A DNA stretch of 64,000 nt from Lachnospiraceae bacterium AF51-6-b8A (GTDB lineage: Bacteria; Bacillota; Clostridia; Lachnospirales; Lachnospiraceae). The notes under the pieces were generated by a model. That model was not told the DNA's origin, searched no databases, and was given only the letters and a program-made list of their open reading frames with translations. The position numbers and the translations under genes were made by a program. The stretch's first letter is position 1, and each line of letters starts with the position of its first letter. The stretch spans positions 1-64,000 of the forward strand of contig JAQCZH010000002.1 in assembly GCA_027682585.1 (NCBI GenBank), in the 5' to 3' direction. Below, one piece after another: positions 54,784-63,626 of this stretch.

Positions 54784-55545
54784 TTACCTGGCCGCAATCA
54801 CATCTGCCATATCATAGTGACCTGCGTCCTTGCCGGTCAAAAACTTGGCCGCCTCCACAGCGCCCTTGCCGAAGACAGCCCGGGAATAGGCAGTGTGGCG
54901 GAAGGTGATCAGTTCATCCATGCCTGCGAAGATGACATCGTGCTCACCGACAATATTGCCTCCACGGATCGCAGAGATTCCTATTTCCTTATCATCTCTT
55001 GCCTGACGGCGCTGGCTCCTGTCATAGACATAGTGATAGACATTGCCCTGTGATTGATTGACCGCATCCGCCAGGGCGATAGCCGTACCTGATGGCGCAT
55101 CCAGCTTTCTCCTGTGATGCTTCTCCACAATCTCCACGTCGAAACCGGCCTTACAGAAAACATCAGAGGCTCTCTGCAGAAGGTCTATCAGGGTGTTGAT
55201 TCCAAGCGACATATTGGCGGACTTCAGGACTGCCACATGCTTCTCTGCTTCCCGCACATGATTCAGTTGCGCCTCAGACAGACCGGTGGTGCAGAGAACC
55301 AAAGGGATCTGCTTTGCCACGCAGTAATCCAGCAGGGCATCCTCCGCTGAGGCATTTGCAAAATCAATGATCACATCTGCTGCTGTATCGCACTCCCCAA
55401 TATCCGAAAAGACCGGATAGGAATTCTTAACCTCTGTATGGCGATCCACACCGGCAACAATCTCGATTTCCGGGTCCTCAGCGATAATACCGTCTATGAT
55501 TCTTCCCATATGACCATTACAGCCATGCATAATTACCTTTACCAC
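54784..55545 (-). CDS. dapB: 4-hydroxy-tetrahydrodipicolinate reductase
   Basis: A 253-residue enzyme of the lysine and diaminopimelate pathway that uses NAD(P)H on the DapA product. The Rossmann start is MHGCNGHMGR, followed by LCTTGLSEAQ and the family signature EKHHRRKLDAPSGTA. Lys and His residues of the signature are catalytic. The start is GTG 55545, supported by GGAG eight bases upstream; the ATG at 55530 would remove the first strand. It follows dapA by 18 bases as one transcript under the riboswitch. Confidence 0.96.
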   Translation of the reverse strand: MVKVIMHGCNGHMGRIIDGIIAEDPEIEIVAGVDRHTEVKNSYPVFSDIGECDTAADVIIDFANASAEDALLDYCVAKQIPLVLCTTGLSEAQLNHVREAEKHVAVLKSANMSLGINTLIDLLQRASDVFCKAGFDVEIVEKHHRRKLDAPSGTAIALADAVNQSQGNVYHYVYDRSQRRQARDDKEIGISAIRGGNIVGEHDVIFAGMDELITFRHTAYSRAVFGKGAVEAAKFLTGKDAGHYDMADVIAAR

Positions 55546-55563
55546 GCTGTTTTCTCCTCTCCC

Positions 55564-56457
55564 TCACAGATCAATGTATGCTTCAAAGGAATCCAGGGAA
55601 GCCTTCAGACGGGCCGCATTCTCAGGATCCATCTGGCACATGGGAGCCCGCAGGGGACCGCAGTCAGCGCCCAGCATATTCATGGCTGTCTTGACCGGGA
55701 TGGGATTGACTTCGCAGAAGAGAGAATTCACCATGTCCAAAGACTCCATCTGCATCTTGGCCGCCCTCTTCACATCCCCGTCGAAAAATGCCTGCACCAT
55801 ATCGTGGGTGTGCTGAGGAGCAATGTTGGCAATGACAGAAATGACGCCGAGTCCACCGATGGAAAGCAAGGGAACCACCAATCCGTCCTCCCCGGAGTAG
55901 AGTTCCAGCTTGCCATCACACAGGCGCATAGTCTCAGAAGCCTGGGACATATTTCCGGTTGCCTCCTTTAAGCCGACAATATTCTCCTTATCATGGAAGA
56001 GCCTGGCCATGGTCTGGGGCAGAACATTGGTGCCGGTACGGCTGGGCACATTGTAGACGATGATTGGAAGCTTCGTAGCATCGGCGATTGCCTCGTAGTG
56101 CTCAATCAGTCCCTTCTGAGTCGCCTTATTGTAATAGGGCGTGACAACGAGGGCGGCATCAGCGCCTGCTTTTTCTGCCGACTGTGTCAGCTGGACTGCA
56201 GTCAGAGTCGAATTGGAGCCGGTGCCTGCCACGACAGGGATCCTGCCTGCAGTGAAGTCAACCGCAGCTTTAATGACATCCTTGTGCTCCTCCTCAGAGA
56301 GCGTGGGACTCTCCCCCGTCGTTCCGGTAATAATGATCGCGTCTGTCCCGTGGTCAATATGATAATTGATCAGTTCCTCCAGCTTGGAATAATTGACCGT
56401 CTGATCCTCATTCATAGGAGTAATGATGGCAACTCCGCTTCCGGTAAAAACAGGCAT
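55564..56457 (-). CDS. dapA: 4-hydroxy-tetrahydrodipicolinate synthase
   Basis: A 297-residue TIM-barrel aldolase that joins pyruvate and aspartate semialdehyde. GTTGESPTLSEEEH, YYNKATQKGL, the catalytic Tyr in VYNVPSRTG and the Schiff-base Lys in GLKEATGNM are seen. It is the first gene downstream of the lysine riboswitch and the first committed step of diaminopimelate synthesis. ATG 56457 follows AAAGGAG; an in-frame extension upstream is not used. Confidence 0.97.
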   Translation of the reverse strand: MPVFTGSGVAIITPMNEDQTVNYSKLEELINYHIDHGTDAIIITGTTGESPTLSEEEHKDVIKAAVDFTAGRIPVVAGTGSNSTLTAVQLTQSAEKAGADAALVVTPYYNKATQKGLIEHYEAIADATKLPIIVYNVPSRTGTNVLPQTMARLFHDKENIVGLKEATGNMSQASETMRLCDGKLELYSGEDGLVVPLLSIGGLGVISVIANIAPQHTHDMVQAFFDGDVKRAAKMQMESLDMVNSLFCEVNPIPVKTAMNMLGADCGPLRAPMCQMDPENAARLKASLDSFEAYIDL

Positions 56458-56580
56458 ATGCTCTCCTTTCCTCCCGCTCCGGATGCCGCCCGGACGGGAC
56501 TGGACCACAGAATACCCTCTATGACAGGCATTCTTCATTCATAAACAGCTGAGGACACGATCCGTGAAATCCCCTGTTAT

Positions 56581-56613
56581 GAAAAAATAAGACCGGCTGG
56601 GGCACAGCCGGTC
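56581..56613 (-). terminator. Attenuator terminator of the lysine riboswitch
   Basis: Minus-strand GACCGGCTG and CAGCCGGTC arms with a five-base loop, then TTATTTTTT. It follows the riboswitch aptamer and precedes dapA by about 125 bases. Confidence 0.88.
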
Positions 56614-56631
56614 ATCACTCTCATAATGATC

Positions 56632-56796
56632 ACTGATAGCGCCCCATCTTATCAGATGACAGTTACAGCCTTCTTCAAGCTGTACCCAGGGAAACATCCG
56701 CAGCAATGATCCCTTCGGCACAGATCCCTTCCGCTGGACTTCATCTGCGTCTGCCGCATCCGCCCAGTTACTCATAATCCGCGCAACCTCTACCTT
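56632..56796 (-). promoter_or_regulatory. Lysine riboswitch (L-box)
   Basis: The minus strand contains, in order, the L-box landmarks GGTAGAGGTTGCGC, then GAGTAA, GCCGAAGGGAT, TGGGTACAGC, GGCTGTAACTGTCA and GGGGCGCTATC. These match the B. subtilis lysC leader order (AGAGGUGCG, AGUA, GCCGAAG, GGCUGUCA, GGGCUAUC). The terminator follows. Lysine binding should end transcription before dapA and dapB. A 78-codon frame that happens to overlap this RNA is rejected as coding. Confidence 0.92.
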
Positions 56797-56854
56797 GTGC
56801 TGTCGATTGCTCGACAGAATTCAGTTGTCAGCCGAGAATTGACTCGACATTAGA

Positions 56855-56884
56855 AATATACTCTCTGGTACCGGATCATGTCAA
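56855..56884 (-). promoter_or_regulatory. Promoter of the lysine riboswitch and dapAB
   Basis: Minus-strand consensus TTGACA (56879-56884), an 18-base spacer and TATATT (56855-56860). Transcription would start near 56848, giving a leader of about 390 bases before dapA. Confidence 0.75.
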
Positions 56885-57007
56885 CCGCCAAAAGATAAAG
56901 CGGCCACTCCACAAGATCCCGAAATCCGATGACAGGAATTTCTTCATTAAGAAAAGTCATAGCTGTCCACAGAACCCGGGATTCGGGAAACGCTCCCGGA
57001 CACTGGC

Positions 57008-57496
57008 TTAACCGGGCAGCTTCTCCGGCACAATATCATAGACCGTATCTGCGATCTGCCGTATTTCTTCCGGAAGACGATCCCCTGTCATAATAACAGA
57101 GGCCAGCGGTGACTTGGCAGAGAGGACTTCTACCAGAGCTTCTGCCGGAACCAGCCCTCTCTCAACGATGCCGAGCACCTCATCCAGAACCAGCAGATCA
57201 CACTCGTCCACCGTCAGGACCTTCTTGGCGAACATGAGGGCATTTTCATAGTTCTTCTTTTCCTCTTCCTGTTCCTGGCTGGTCAGGTCATCGTAGCCCT
57301 CAATATTCTGCTCAAAGCGAAAGACCTTAATCTCCGGCTCCAGACGGCTAAAGAAATCCGCGCTCAGCTGACCCTTGAGAAATTGGATCATTGTTGCACT
57401 GCCGCCTGCAGATGCCACCTTGATGGCATTGCCGATGGCGGCAGAAGTCTTGCCGTAACCCTCACCGTAATAGACGGTTATTTTCCCTTCCTGCAT
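57008..57496 (-). CDS. Cob(I)alamin adenosyltransferase, CobO/BtuR type
   Basis: A 162-residue P-loop enzyme that adds an adenosyl group to cobalamin precursors. The P-loop is VYYGEGYGKTSAAIGN, unusual for being at the very N-terminus as in this family. LLVLDEVLGIVERGLV is the Walker B block, and MTGDRLPEEIRQIADTVYDI the C-terminal signature. ATG 57496 follows AGGAGAG. No other cobalamin gene is adjacent. It is slightly shorter than E. coli BtuR, which has an N-terminal extension. Confidence 0.9.
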   Translation of the reverse strand: MQEGKITVYYGEGYGKTSAAIGNAIKVASAGGSATMIQFLKGQLSADFFSRLEPEIKVFRFEQNIEGYDDLTSQEQEEEKKNYENALMFAKKVLTVDECDLLVLDEVLGIVERGLVPAEALVEVLSAKSPLASVIMTGDRLPEEIRQIADTVYDIVPEKLPG

Positions 57497-57813
57497 ATTC
57501 TCTCCTGTCAAATGTATCACACCGTATACTGTATTAATCTTCGCGCTGCTTTGCTTCTTCAAGAGTCACGCAGCGGCAACAGGCATTGCAAAAAATTTGT
57601 ATAAATTTTATCACAGCGATCCTGTGAGAATCAATTGACCGCAACCACCTCTTCTCAAAACCGTTCATGACCATCCCTGGCGACCTGTCCCGCAATTGAC
57701 TTCAGTCAACCTGTAAACAGATAAAGAAGCAGAGCTTAGACCAAAACAGGGAGGTATGGTATAATATTTTAAATCATGAAAGTGAAATTTGTATTGGTAA
57801 AGAGGTAATTTTA
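57497..57813. other. Intergenic region, shift to AT-rich sequence
   Basis: Between the divergent adenosyltransferase and flavodoxin genes. It contains the short inverted repeat TTGACT-TC-AGTCAA at 57696-57709 and the promoter at 57736-57765. No gene is seen. Base composition becomes AT-rich from about 57700. Confidence 0.6.
57736..57765 (+). promoter_or_regulatory. Promoter of the AT-rich flavodoxin gene
   Basis: TTAGAC (57736-57741), an 18-base spacer and TGGTATAAT, an extended -10 with TATAAT at 57760-57765. Confidence 0.65.
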
Positions 57814-58275
57814 TTGAAACCTGTCATTGTATATTATTCCTATTCAGGAATCACCAGAAGATTAGCAGAAGATATTGCATTGATTACGGATGGAGATTTG
57901 AGAGAATTACAACCGCAACAGCCTTACTCCTTCTCATATAATACAGCTGTAAAAGAAGTGAGAGAAGAAATTGAAAAGGGATATTGTCCTCCTCTTATGC
58001 AGGGAGCAGAAGCGATTGAGAATGCGGAGGTGATTTTTGTAGGTTCTCCTAATTGGCTTAAAACATTTGCACCACCCGTTCGGTCCTTTTTAAGAGCGGT
58101 TGATTTAGACGGCAAGACAATTATTCCCTTTTGTACACATGGCGGAGGCGGTTTTGGAAGAATGATTGAAGATTATAAAAGGGAATGCGAACATTCTATT
58201 ATCAAAGACGGCATCGCATTAAAGGGAGATTACAATTTTGATGAACTTAAAGCATGGTTAGATCATAATTTGTAA
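57814..58275 (+). CDS. Flavodoxin family protein (flavodoxin_4-like)
   Basis: A 153-residue protein. The FMN phosphate loop is VYYSYSGITRRLAED near residue 6, LRELQPQQPYSF follows, then FVGSPNWLKTFAPPVRSFL and PFCTHGGGGFGRM for the flavin. It is closest to flavodoxin-like reductase partners. The start is TTG 57814, with GAGGT eight bases before. The gene and its flanks are much richer in A and T than the neighbours and codon use differs, suggesting recent acquisition. It stands alone, ended by a terminator. The role is not known. Confidence 0.82.
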   Translation: MKPVIVYYSYSGITRRLAEDIALITDGDLRELQPQQPYSFSYNTAVKEVREEIEKGYCPPLMQGAEAIENAEVIFVGSPNWLKTFAPPVRSFLRAVDLDGKTIIPFCTHGGGGFGRMIEDYKRECEHSIIKDGIALKGDYNFDELKAWLDHNL

Positions 58276-58310
58276 CTCCCTATTTCCCCAATTCAATATC
58301 GTAATTTGAG

Positions 58311-58345
58311 AAACAGCAAATCAGTCGGGTTGCTGTTTTTCTTTG
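58311..58345 (+). terminator. Rho-independent terminator of the AT-rich flavodoxin gene
   Basis: AACAGCAA and TTGCTGTT arms with a ten-base loop, followed by TTTCTTT. It lies about 36 bases after the stop. Confidence 0.82.
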
Positions 58346-58461
58346 TCTGAAAACGCAGACACAGCGAAAAGAAGAAAACAAGAATCGTCTCTCCTCCGGT
58401 CTAAGTTAGATTTCCCTTCCACTGATCTCAGTCACTCTTCCTGTGTCTCAGATACCATTTC

Positions 58462-58489
58462 TTGAAGTTTCACAGGATTGTGCTAATAT
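58462..58489 (+). promoter_or_regulatory. Promoter of typA
   Basis: TTGAAG (58462-58467), a 16-base spacer and TGCTAATAT, an extended -10 with TAATAT at 58484-58489. A 9-base inverted repeat, ATATAGGAA (58486-58494) with TTCCTATAT (58515-58523), overlaps the -10 and could be an operator. Confidence 0.55.
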
Positions 58490-58495
58490 AGGAAG

Positions 58496-58663
58496 GTCGA
58501 TTTTACAGGAGTCTTTCCTATATGATTCCCTGCTGAAAGTCATTTCCCGCAAAGGACTTATTCTCGGATGCGGATTCTTACTCCGAGATACGAATTTGAC
58601 TTTCCAGCATATCTGTAAATCGATCTTCGATTATATATCTGCCCGGCAGAGAAAGAGGTCACA
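58496..58663 (+). promoter_or_regulatory. Structured leader of typA
   Basis: About 168 bases of leader. GCTGAAAGTCA (58532-58542) can pair with TGACTTTCCAGC (58597-58608) with one bulge, enclosing a hairpin TCTCGG/CCGAGA (58562-58588). A further short hairpin AATCGA-TCT-TCGATT lies at 58618-58632, 30 bases before the ATG. No known riboswitch or ribosomal leader is recognised. There is no T-run, so control of translation is more likely than of transcription. Confidence 0.5.
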
Positions 58664-60496
58664 ATGATTGAGTCCAGAGACGACATCCGAAACGTAGCCA
58701 TCATCGCCCATGTCGATCATGGGAAAACCACCCTGGTCGATGAGCTCTTAAAGCAGTCCGGCATCTTCCGAGAAAATCAGGAGGTTCAGGAACGCGTCAT
58801 GGACTCCAATGATATTGAGCGTGAGCGCGGCATCACCATTTTGTCCAAGAATACCGCCGTTACCTATAAAAATACCAAGATCAACATCATCGATACTCCG
58901 GGCCATGCCGATTTCGGCGGCGAGGTGGAGCGTGTCCTGAAAATGGTCGACGGAGTGATCCTCCTGGTTGACGCCTTCGAGGGCGTCATGCCCCAGACCA
59001 AGTTCGTCCTGCGCAAGGCTCTGGCTCTGAACCTTCCCATCGTTGTGGTTGTCAACAAGCTGGATCGTCCCGACGCCAGACCTCTGGAGGTCGAAGACGA
59101 GGTTCTGGAACTTCTCATGGATCTGGACGCCTCAGAAGATCAGCTGGACGCCCCCTTCCTCTTCGCCTCTGCCCGCGAGGGCTACGCCATCGCGGACCTT
59201 GACGATGAAAAGAAGGATATGACTCCTCTCTTTGACGCAATTATTGAAAAGATTCCCGCCCCAACCGGTGATCCCGACGCCAACACACAGATGCTGGTAT
59301 CTACGATTGATTACAACGAATTCGTCGGACGCATCGGCGTCGGCAAGATCTCCAATGGTTCCCTCAAGCTCAATCAGTCCGCAGTTGTTGTCAACCACCA
59401 TAATCCCGATGCCAGACAGAATGTCCGTATTACCAAGCTCTTCGAATTCGACGGTCTCAACCGCGTCGAGGTAGAGGAAGCCAAAATCGGCTCCATTGTG
59501 GCTATTTCCGGAATCGCCGACCTGCACATCGGCGACACCATCTGCGGCACAAACGGCGAACCCGAGGCCATTCCTTTCCAGAAAATTTCTGATCCCACCA
59601 TCGCCATGAACTTCATTGTCAATGACTCTCCTTTGGCCGGACAGGAGGGCAAGTATGTCACCTCCCGCCACATCCGGGACCGTCTTATGCGTGAACTCAA
59701 CACCGATGTCTCCCTTCGCGTGGAAGATACGGATTCCCCCGACACCTTCAAGGTATCCGGCCGCGGTGAGCTTCACCTGTCTGTCCTCATTGAGGAGATG
59801 CGCCGTGAGGGCTTCGAGTTCGCCGTCTCCAAGGCAGAGGTTCTCTATAAGAAGGACGAAAAGGGCAAGAAATTAGAGCCCATGGAAATCGCCTATATTG
59901 ACGTCCCCGACGAATTCCAGGGTGCGGTTATCCAGAAGCTGTCCGCCAGAAAAGGAGAACTCCGCGGCATGAATCCCATCCAGGGCGGTTACACTCGTCT
60001 GGAATTCAAGATTCCTTCCAGGGGTCTGATTGGCTACCGGGGAGACTTCATGACTGACACCAAGGGCAACGGCATCTTGAACACTGAGTTTGCCGGCTAC
60101 GAGCCATATAAGGGTGATATTGAGTACCGGGCCACCGGCTCCCTCATCTCTTTCGAGACTGGCACCTCTGTCGCTTACGGCCTCTTCGCCGCCCAGGACA
60201 GAGGCACCCTCTTCATCGGCGCCGGCGAGAAAGTATACTCCGGCATGGTCATCGGCCAGTCTTCCCGGTCTGAAGACATTGAGCTGAATGTCTGCAAGAA
60301 AAAGCACCTGACCAATACCCGGTCCTCTTCCGCTGACGAGGCCCTGACCCTGACCCCTCCCAAGATCATGTCTCTTGAGCAGGCCATCGATTTCATCGAC
60401 ACGGATGAGCTTCTGGAAGTCACTCCCGAGTCTCTGCGCATTCGCAAGAAGATCCTGGATCCCTTACAGAGAAAGAGAAGCGGGTTTAAGAAGTAA
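58664..60496 (+). CDS. typA: Translational GTPase TypA/BipA
   Basis: A 610-residue ribosome-associated GTPase involved in stress adaptation and 50S assembly. G1 is [10 protein letters not shown], switch [15 protein letters not shown]4 [11 protein letters not shown]5 SAREG. Domains II, III, V and the BipA-specific C-terminal domain, with [15 protein letters not shown], follow. AGAGGT precedes the ATG. It is the only gene of its unit, with a long structured leader and a terminator. Confidence 0.97.
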   Translation: MIESRDDIRNVAIIAHVDHGKTTLVDELLKQSGIFRENQEVQERVMDSNDIERERGITILSKNTAVTYKNTKINIIDTPGHADFGGEVERVLKMVDGVILLVDAFEGVMPQTKFVLRKALALNLPIVVVVNKLDRPDARPLEVEDEVLELLMDLDASEDQLDAPFLFASAREGYAIADLDDEKKDMTPLFDAIIEKIPAPTGDPDANTQMLVSTIDYNEFVGRIGVGKISNGSLKLNQSAVVVNHHNPDARQNVRITKLFEFDGLNRVEVEEAKIGSIVAISGIADLHIGDTICGTNGEPEAIPFQKISDPTIAMNFIVNDSPLAGQEGKYVTSRHIRDRLMRELNTDVSLRVEDTDSPDTFKVSGRGELHLSVLIEEMRREGFEFAVSKAEVLYKKDEKGKKLEPMEIAYIDVPDEFQGAVIQKLSARKGELRGMNPIQGGYTRLEFKIPSRGLIGYRGDFMTDTKGNGILNTEFAGYEPYKGDIEYRATGSLISFETGTSVAYGLFAAQDRGTLFIGAGEKVYSGMVIGQSSRSEDIELNVCKKKHLTNTRSSSADEALTLTPPKIMSLEQAIDFIDTDELLEVTPESLRIRKKILDPLQRKRSGFKK

Positions 60497-60506
60497 TTCC
60501 ATACGC

Positions 60507-60566
60507 AAAAAGCCGATCGTCATATTTGGACAGTACTTTCTCCAGAATATGACGGTCGATTTTATA
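60507..60566 (+). terminator. Rho-independent terminator of typA
   Basis: CGATCGTCATATT and AATATGACGGTCG arms pair with one mismatch over 13 positions around a loop of about 20 bases. ATTTTAT follows. Confidence 0.8.
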
Positions 60567-60658
60567 TAGATAATTTGTAGAAAGTATCCTCTATCGTTGT
60601 AACAGCAGAATCAGAACACACACAGAGGATGCAATCTGCTGTTTTCTTAAGGTGAAAA

Positions 60659-61228
60659 ATGGATCTTCGAATTATTGAGAGCAGGGAAAAAATCGCCAAC
60701 GCATTCTTTCAGCTGTTGAAAGATTCCTCCTTTGAAGAAATTACGATTTCTGAAATTGTTGGACTGGCACAAGTATCCAGAAACACTTACTATCGCCATT
60801 TCAAAAATAAAATGTCTATTCTTTCATTTCTTCTCGATGACCTGATTGAGGATTACTTTTTCGAAATAGAGCAATTACGTGAGAAGAACCTGGCCTGCGT
60901 TCTTGAACTCTATTTTTCTTTTTGGCTCAGGCATCTGTCTCTCATTCGAATCCTAGAACAACAAAACCTGCAGGGAGTCCTCTTAGACCGCCAGAGAAAG
61001 AAAATGCCCGTTTTGATGAAGAACTCCTCTCTTCCCTGGCACGGGGAAAATAGTGTTCAAAAAGAACTGCTGAACCAATTAATGATTGGAGGCGCATGGA
61101 ATCTTCTTCTCTATCATCTGGAAAAGCACATGCCAATTCACCCAGGCACTTTATCTAAAAAACTTGTAAAAGAGATAAAAGATACCCTTGGACAGGATAT
61201 CAACCTGCTGTTTACAGCAGACTTTTAG
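60659..61228 (+). CDS. TetR/AcrR family transcriptional regulator
   Basis: A 189-residue repressor-type protein. The N-terminal helix-turn-helix has KIANAFFQLLKDSSFEEITISEIV and AQVSRNTYYRHFKNK, the family signature. The C-terminal ligand domain is not informative. The next gene, 95 bases downstream on the same strand, encodes a membrane protein, which is the likely target. AAGGTG lies before ATG. Composition is AT-rich. Confidence 0.88.
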   Translation: MDLRIIESREKIANAFFQLLKDSSFEEITISEIVGLAQVSRNTYYRHFKNKMSILSFLLDDLIEDYFFEIEQLREKNLACVLELYFSFWLRHLSLIRILEQQNLQGVLLDRQRKKMPVLMKNSSLPWHGENSVQKELLNQLMIGGAWNLLLYHLEKHMPIHPGTLSKKLVKEIKDTLGQDINLLFTADF

Positions 61229-61322
61229 GTACAAAGAATGGGAATCTGTATCACATTGCAAAGCAGATAATTCATCCTTCTATACTGAATCTGTACGATC
61301 AATCATCTGTAAGGGAGGAAAC

Positions 61323-61829
61323 ATGTATTTTTCATTGTTCTTTGGTTACTTCACTCTTCCAGTCCTTTTTATTCTACACGATTTTGAAGAAATGATTCTT
61401 GTTCCCTTTTGGAAAAGAACAAACCGATTCCAGAAAAACCCACGGTTTCATCACTACTTTGGAAACACCCATAACGGAGCCATTTTTTCCATTGGTGTGT
61501 TAGAAGAATTTTTAATCCTGCTATTGATCTCTGCACTTTGTTCTATAACAGAGAACAGGCGCTTATATCTCTGCTTTCTGCTTGCCTATTCCTTTCACTT
61601 TCTGATTCATCTAAAAATGTGTGTTTCCTACCACGGATATGTTCCGGGGATTATAACCTGTCTTTTACAGCTTCCAATGATGGTAATTTTAATCAGGCAT
61701 TACTTTACCCTTGATTTCCCAACATGTCTCCTCTTTATTCTGACTATGTTCATTGTCTATGGGAACCTGTTATTGATGCACAGGCTCATGCCCAAATGGG
61801 AAGCCCAGTTAAATCGAATTTGGGACTGA
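61323..61829 (+). CDS. HXXEE domain membrane protein
   Basis: A 168-residue protein with five or so membrane segments. The N-terminus has HDFEE (His-x-x-Glu-Glu) within the first segment, then HHYFGNTHNGAIFSIGV and HFLIHLKMCVSYHGYVPG. These conserved polar residues in membrane segments define HXXEE proteins, whose function is unknown. GGGAGG precedes ATG 61323. It is co-directional with the TetR gene 95 bases upstream. Confidence 0.8.
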   Translation: MYFSLFFGYFTLPVLFILHDFEEMILVPFWKRTNRFQKNPRFHHYFGNTHNGAIFSIGVLEEFLILLLISALCSITENRRLYLCFLLAYSFHFLIHLKMCVSYHGYVPGIITCLLQLPMMVILIRHYFTLDFPTCLLFILTMFIVYGNLLLMHRLMPKWEAQLNRIWD

Positions 61830-61853
61830 TGTTTTAATATATCAATCCCTTTT

Positions 61854-62705
61854 CTACCCCTTGACCCCTCCTGCCAAAAGTCCATTCTGAATATATTTCT
61901 GCAGCACCATAAAAACGATCATGATCGGAACAGAAGACAGAACAGCTGCGGCAGAAAACAAAGTCCAATGCGCCGCGAACTGGTTGGTAATAAAGGACTG
62001 CAGTCCAAGTGCCAGCGTCATTTTCTCCGGTGTCTGAAGGAAAATGGACGTAATAATATATTCGCTGTATGTTGCAATAAACGAAAAGAGAAATATCACA
62101 ACCAGCTGCGGCATAGCAAGCGGCAAAATAATCTTCCGAAATACTGTAAACTCGCTTGCTCCATCCACTCTTGCCGCCTCATCCAATTCTCTTGGAATTG
62201 CGTCAATATAAGATTTTAACAACCAGATATTAAATGCGCTTCCTCCTGCCAAAACAAAAATCAGTACGATCAGATTATCAACGAGTGCGAATTGATAAAT
62301 AATGATGTAATATCCGGCAACCGCCATACTGCTGGGGAATACCTGTAGCACTAAAAGTGCCATTAATCCATATCTTCTCCCTGTAAATCGCAGTCTTGAG
62401 AAGGCATATGCAGACAGCGACGTCAGAACCAGCTGGATCATTGCCACCGCAAAACACATTTTCAACGAGTTTGCCACCCAGCTTATAAAATTTGTTTTCT
62501 GAAAGAGATCACTATAATGTTGAAGGCTCCATTTTTCAGGGATTAAGCTGGAAAGGAAAAAACTGTCTCCTAAAGAAAAAGAAGACATCAGAATCCACAT
62601 TGCCGGAAAAAGCGTGAACACGATCGCTGCCCAAATGAGAACTCTGCTGATCCACAGACGGCGAACTTCGGATGAACGTATTTTCTTTGTTGTTTTCACC
62701 TTCAT
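61854..62705 (-). CDS. Sugar ABC transporter permease (MalG-like)
   Basis: A 283-residue permease of the MalG/CUT1 type with six membrane segments. The EAA motif is LDEAARVDGASEFTVFRKIILP, cited in part, and links to the ATPase. It lies directly after the MalF-like permease, with one base between stop and ATG (62705). Its base composition is AT-rich like the rest of this operon. No ATPase gene is in the window, as is common when one shared ATPase serves many CUT1 systems. Substrate is probably an oligosaccharide. Confidence 0.92.
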   Translation of the reverse strand: MKVKTTKKIRSSEVRRLWISRVLIWAAIVFTLFPAMWILMSSFSLGDSFFLSSLIPEKWSLQHYSDLFQKTNFISWVANSLKMCFAVAMIQLVLTSLSAYAFSRLRFTGRRYGLMALLVLQVFPSSMAVAGYYIIIYQFALVDNLIVLIFVLAGGSAFNIWLLKSYIDAIPRELDEAARVDGASEFTVFRKIILPLAMPQLVVIFLFSFIATYSEYIITSIFLQTPEKMTLALGLQSFITNQFAAHWTLFSAAAVLSSVPIMIVFMVLQKYIQNGLLAGGVKG

Positions 62706-62706
62706 T

Positions 62707-63618
62707 CTAATCAACCTCCTTGAACTGGCCCGACAAATGCATCCACAGAAGGGTGATTGCCCCTACAATCAAGAAACAGAGCACTGAAAAAGTCGCAGAG
62801 AGTTCATAGCGATTTGACCATGTTGTCATCTTATATGTTACACTCGCAAGAATATCCGTATAACCAGCGAACTGATTGTCTACTCTGGCCGGTCCTCCCT
62901 GTGTGATCATATAGATGTTCCCAAAGTTATTAAAATTTGCTGCAAATGTCGATATTACCAGAGGAATCGACATCCTGGTCACTAATGGAAGCGTAATGGA
63001 TCGAAACCTCTGCCAATGACTCGCTCCATCCATCTCGGCCGCCTCATAGTAATCTGCTGAAATGGCCTGAAGTGCACCCAGGCACACATTCAGCATATAG
63101 GGAAAGCCAAGCCACACGTTAACAATAAGAATACCTGCCCTTGCCCAAAAGGGATTCGTCATCCATGGAATCGTCCCTGTGAAGCCAAGAAAACGGAAAA
63201 GGCTGTTAATCCCTCCATACTGCTCGTTCAAAAGTCCCTGCCAGGCCAAAATCGCAATCGTTGCTGGCAATGCCCAGGGAACAATTAAAATTGCCCGGTA
63301 TATCCTGGATTCCCTCATGTGCTTATTGTTCAGTAATATAGCCAGGACCAGGCCCGTTAAATAGGATCCACAGGTGCTCAATGCCGCGAAGCAAATTGTC
63401 CAACCGAAAACAGGAAAAAACACCTTTCTGATACTTCCGGATAACACTTCAATGTAATTGGCAAAGCCAATTACATTGAAGTTCTGAAGATGATACATAT
63501 TATAGTTCGTAAATGAAATATATACGGTATAGGCAATTGGAAGGATTGTCACAAGAAAGATAGAAATAAACGCTGGACATAAATACGGCAGAGCTCTCTT
63601 GTTATTCTTTCGCTTCAT
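62707..63618 (-). CDS. Sugar ABC transporter permease (MalF-like)
   Basis: A 303-residue permease with six membrane segments and the EAA motif DYYEAAEMDGASHWQRFRSI, cited in part, near residue 200. It forms the channel with the MalG-like partner. A large periplasm-type loop is absent, as in Gram-positive members. It lies eight bases after the binding protein stop, with an uncertain start (ATG 63618). Confidence 0.92.
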   Translation of the reverse strand: MKRKNNKRALPYLCPAFISIFLVTILPIAYTVYISFTNYNMYHLQNFNVIGFANYIEVLSGSIRKVFFPVFGWTICFAALSTCGSYLTGLVLAILLNNKHMRESRIYRAILIVPWALPATIAILAWQGLLNEQYGGINSLFRFLGFTGTIPWMTNPFWARAGILIVNVWLGFPYMLNVCLGALQAISADYYEAAEMDGASHWQRFRSITLPLVTRMSIPLVISTFAANFNNFGNIYMITQGGPARVDNQFAGYTDILASVTYKMTTWSNRYELSATFSVLCFLIVGAITLLWMHLSGQFKEVD

Positions 63619-63626
63619 AAATATCA

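Noticed and set aside
56539..56775. 78-codon frame on the minus strand upstream of dapA
   Set aside because: It coincides with the lysine riboswitch and its terminator, has no ribosome site and no protein-like composition.
58443..58667. 74-codon GTG-initiated frame ahead of typA
   Set aside because: It begins before the inferred promoter, lacks a ribosome site and runs through the structured leader into typA.
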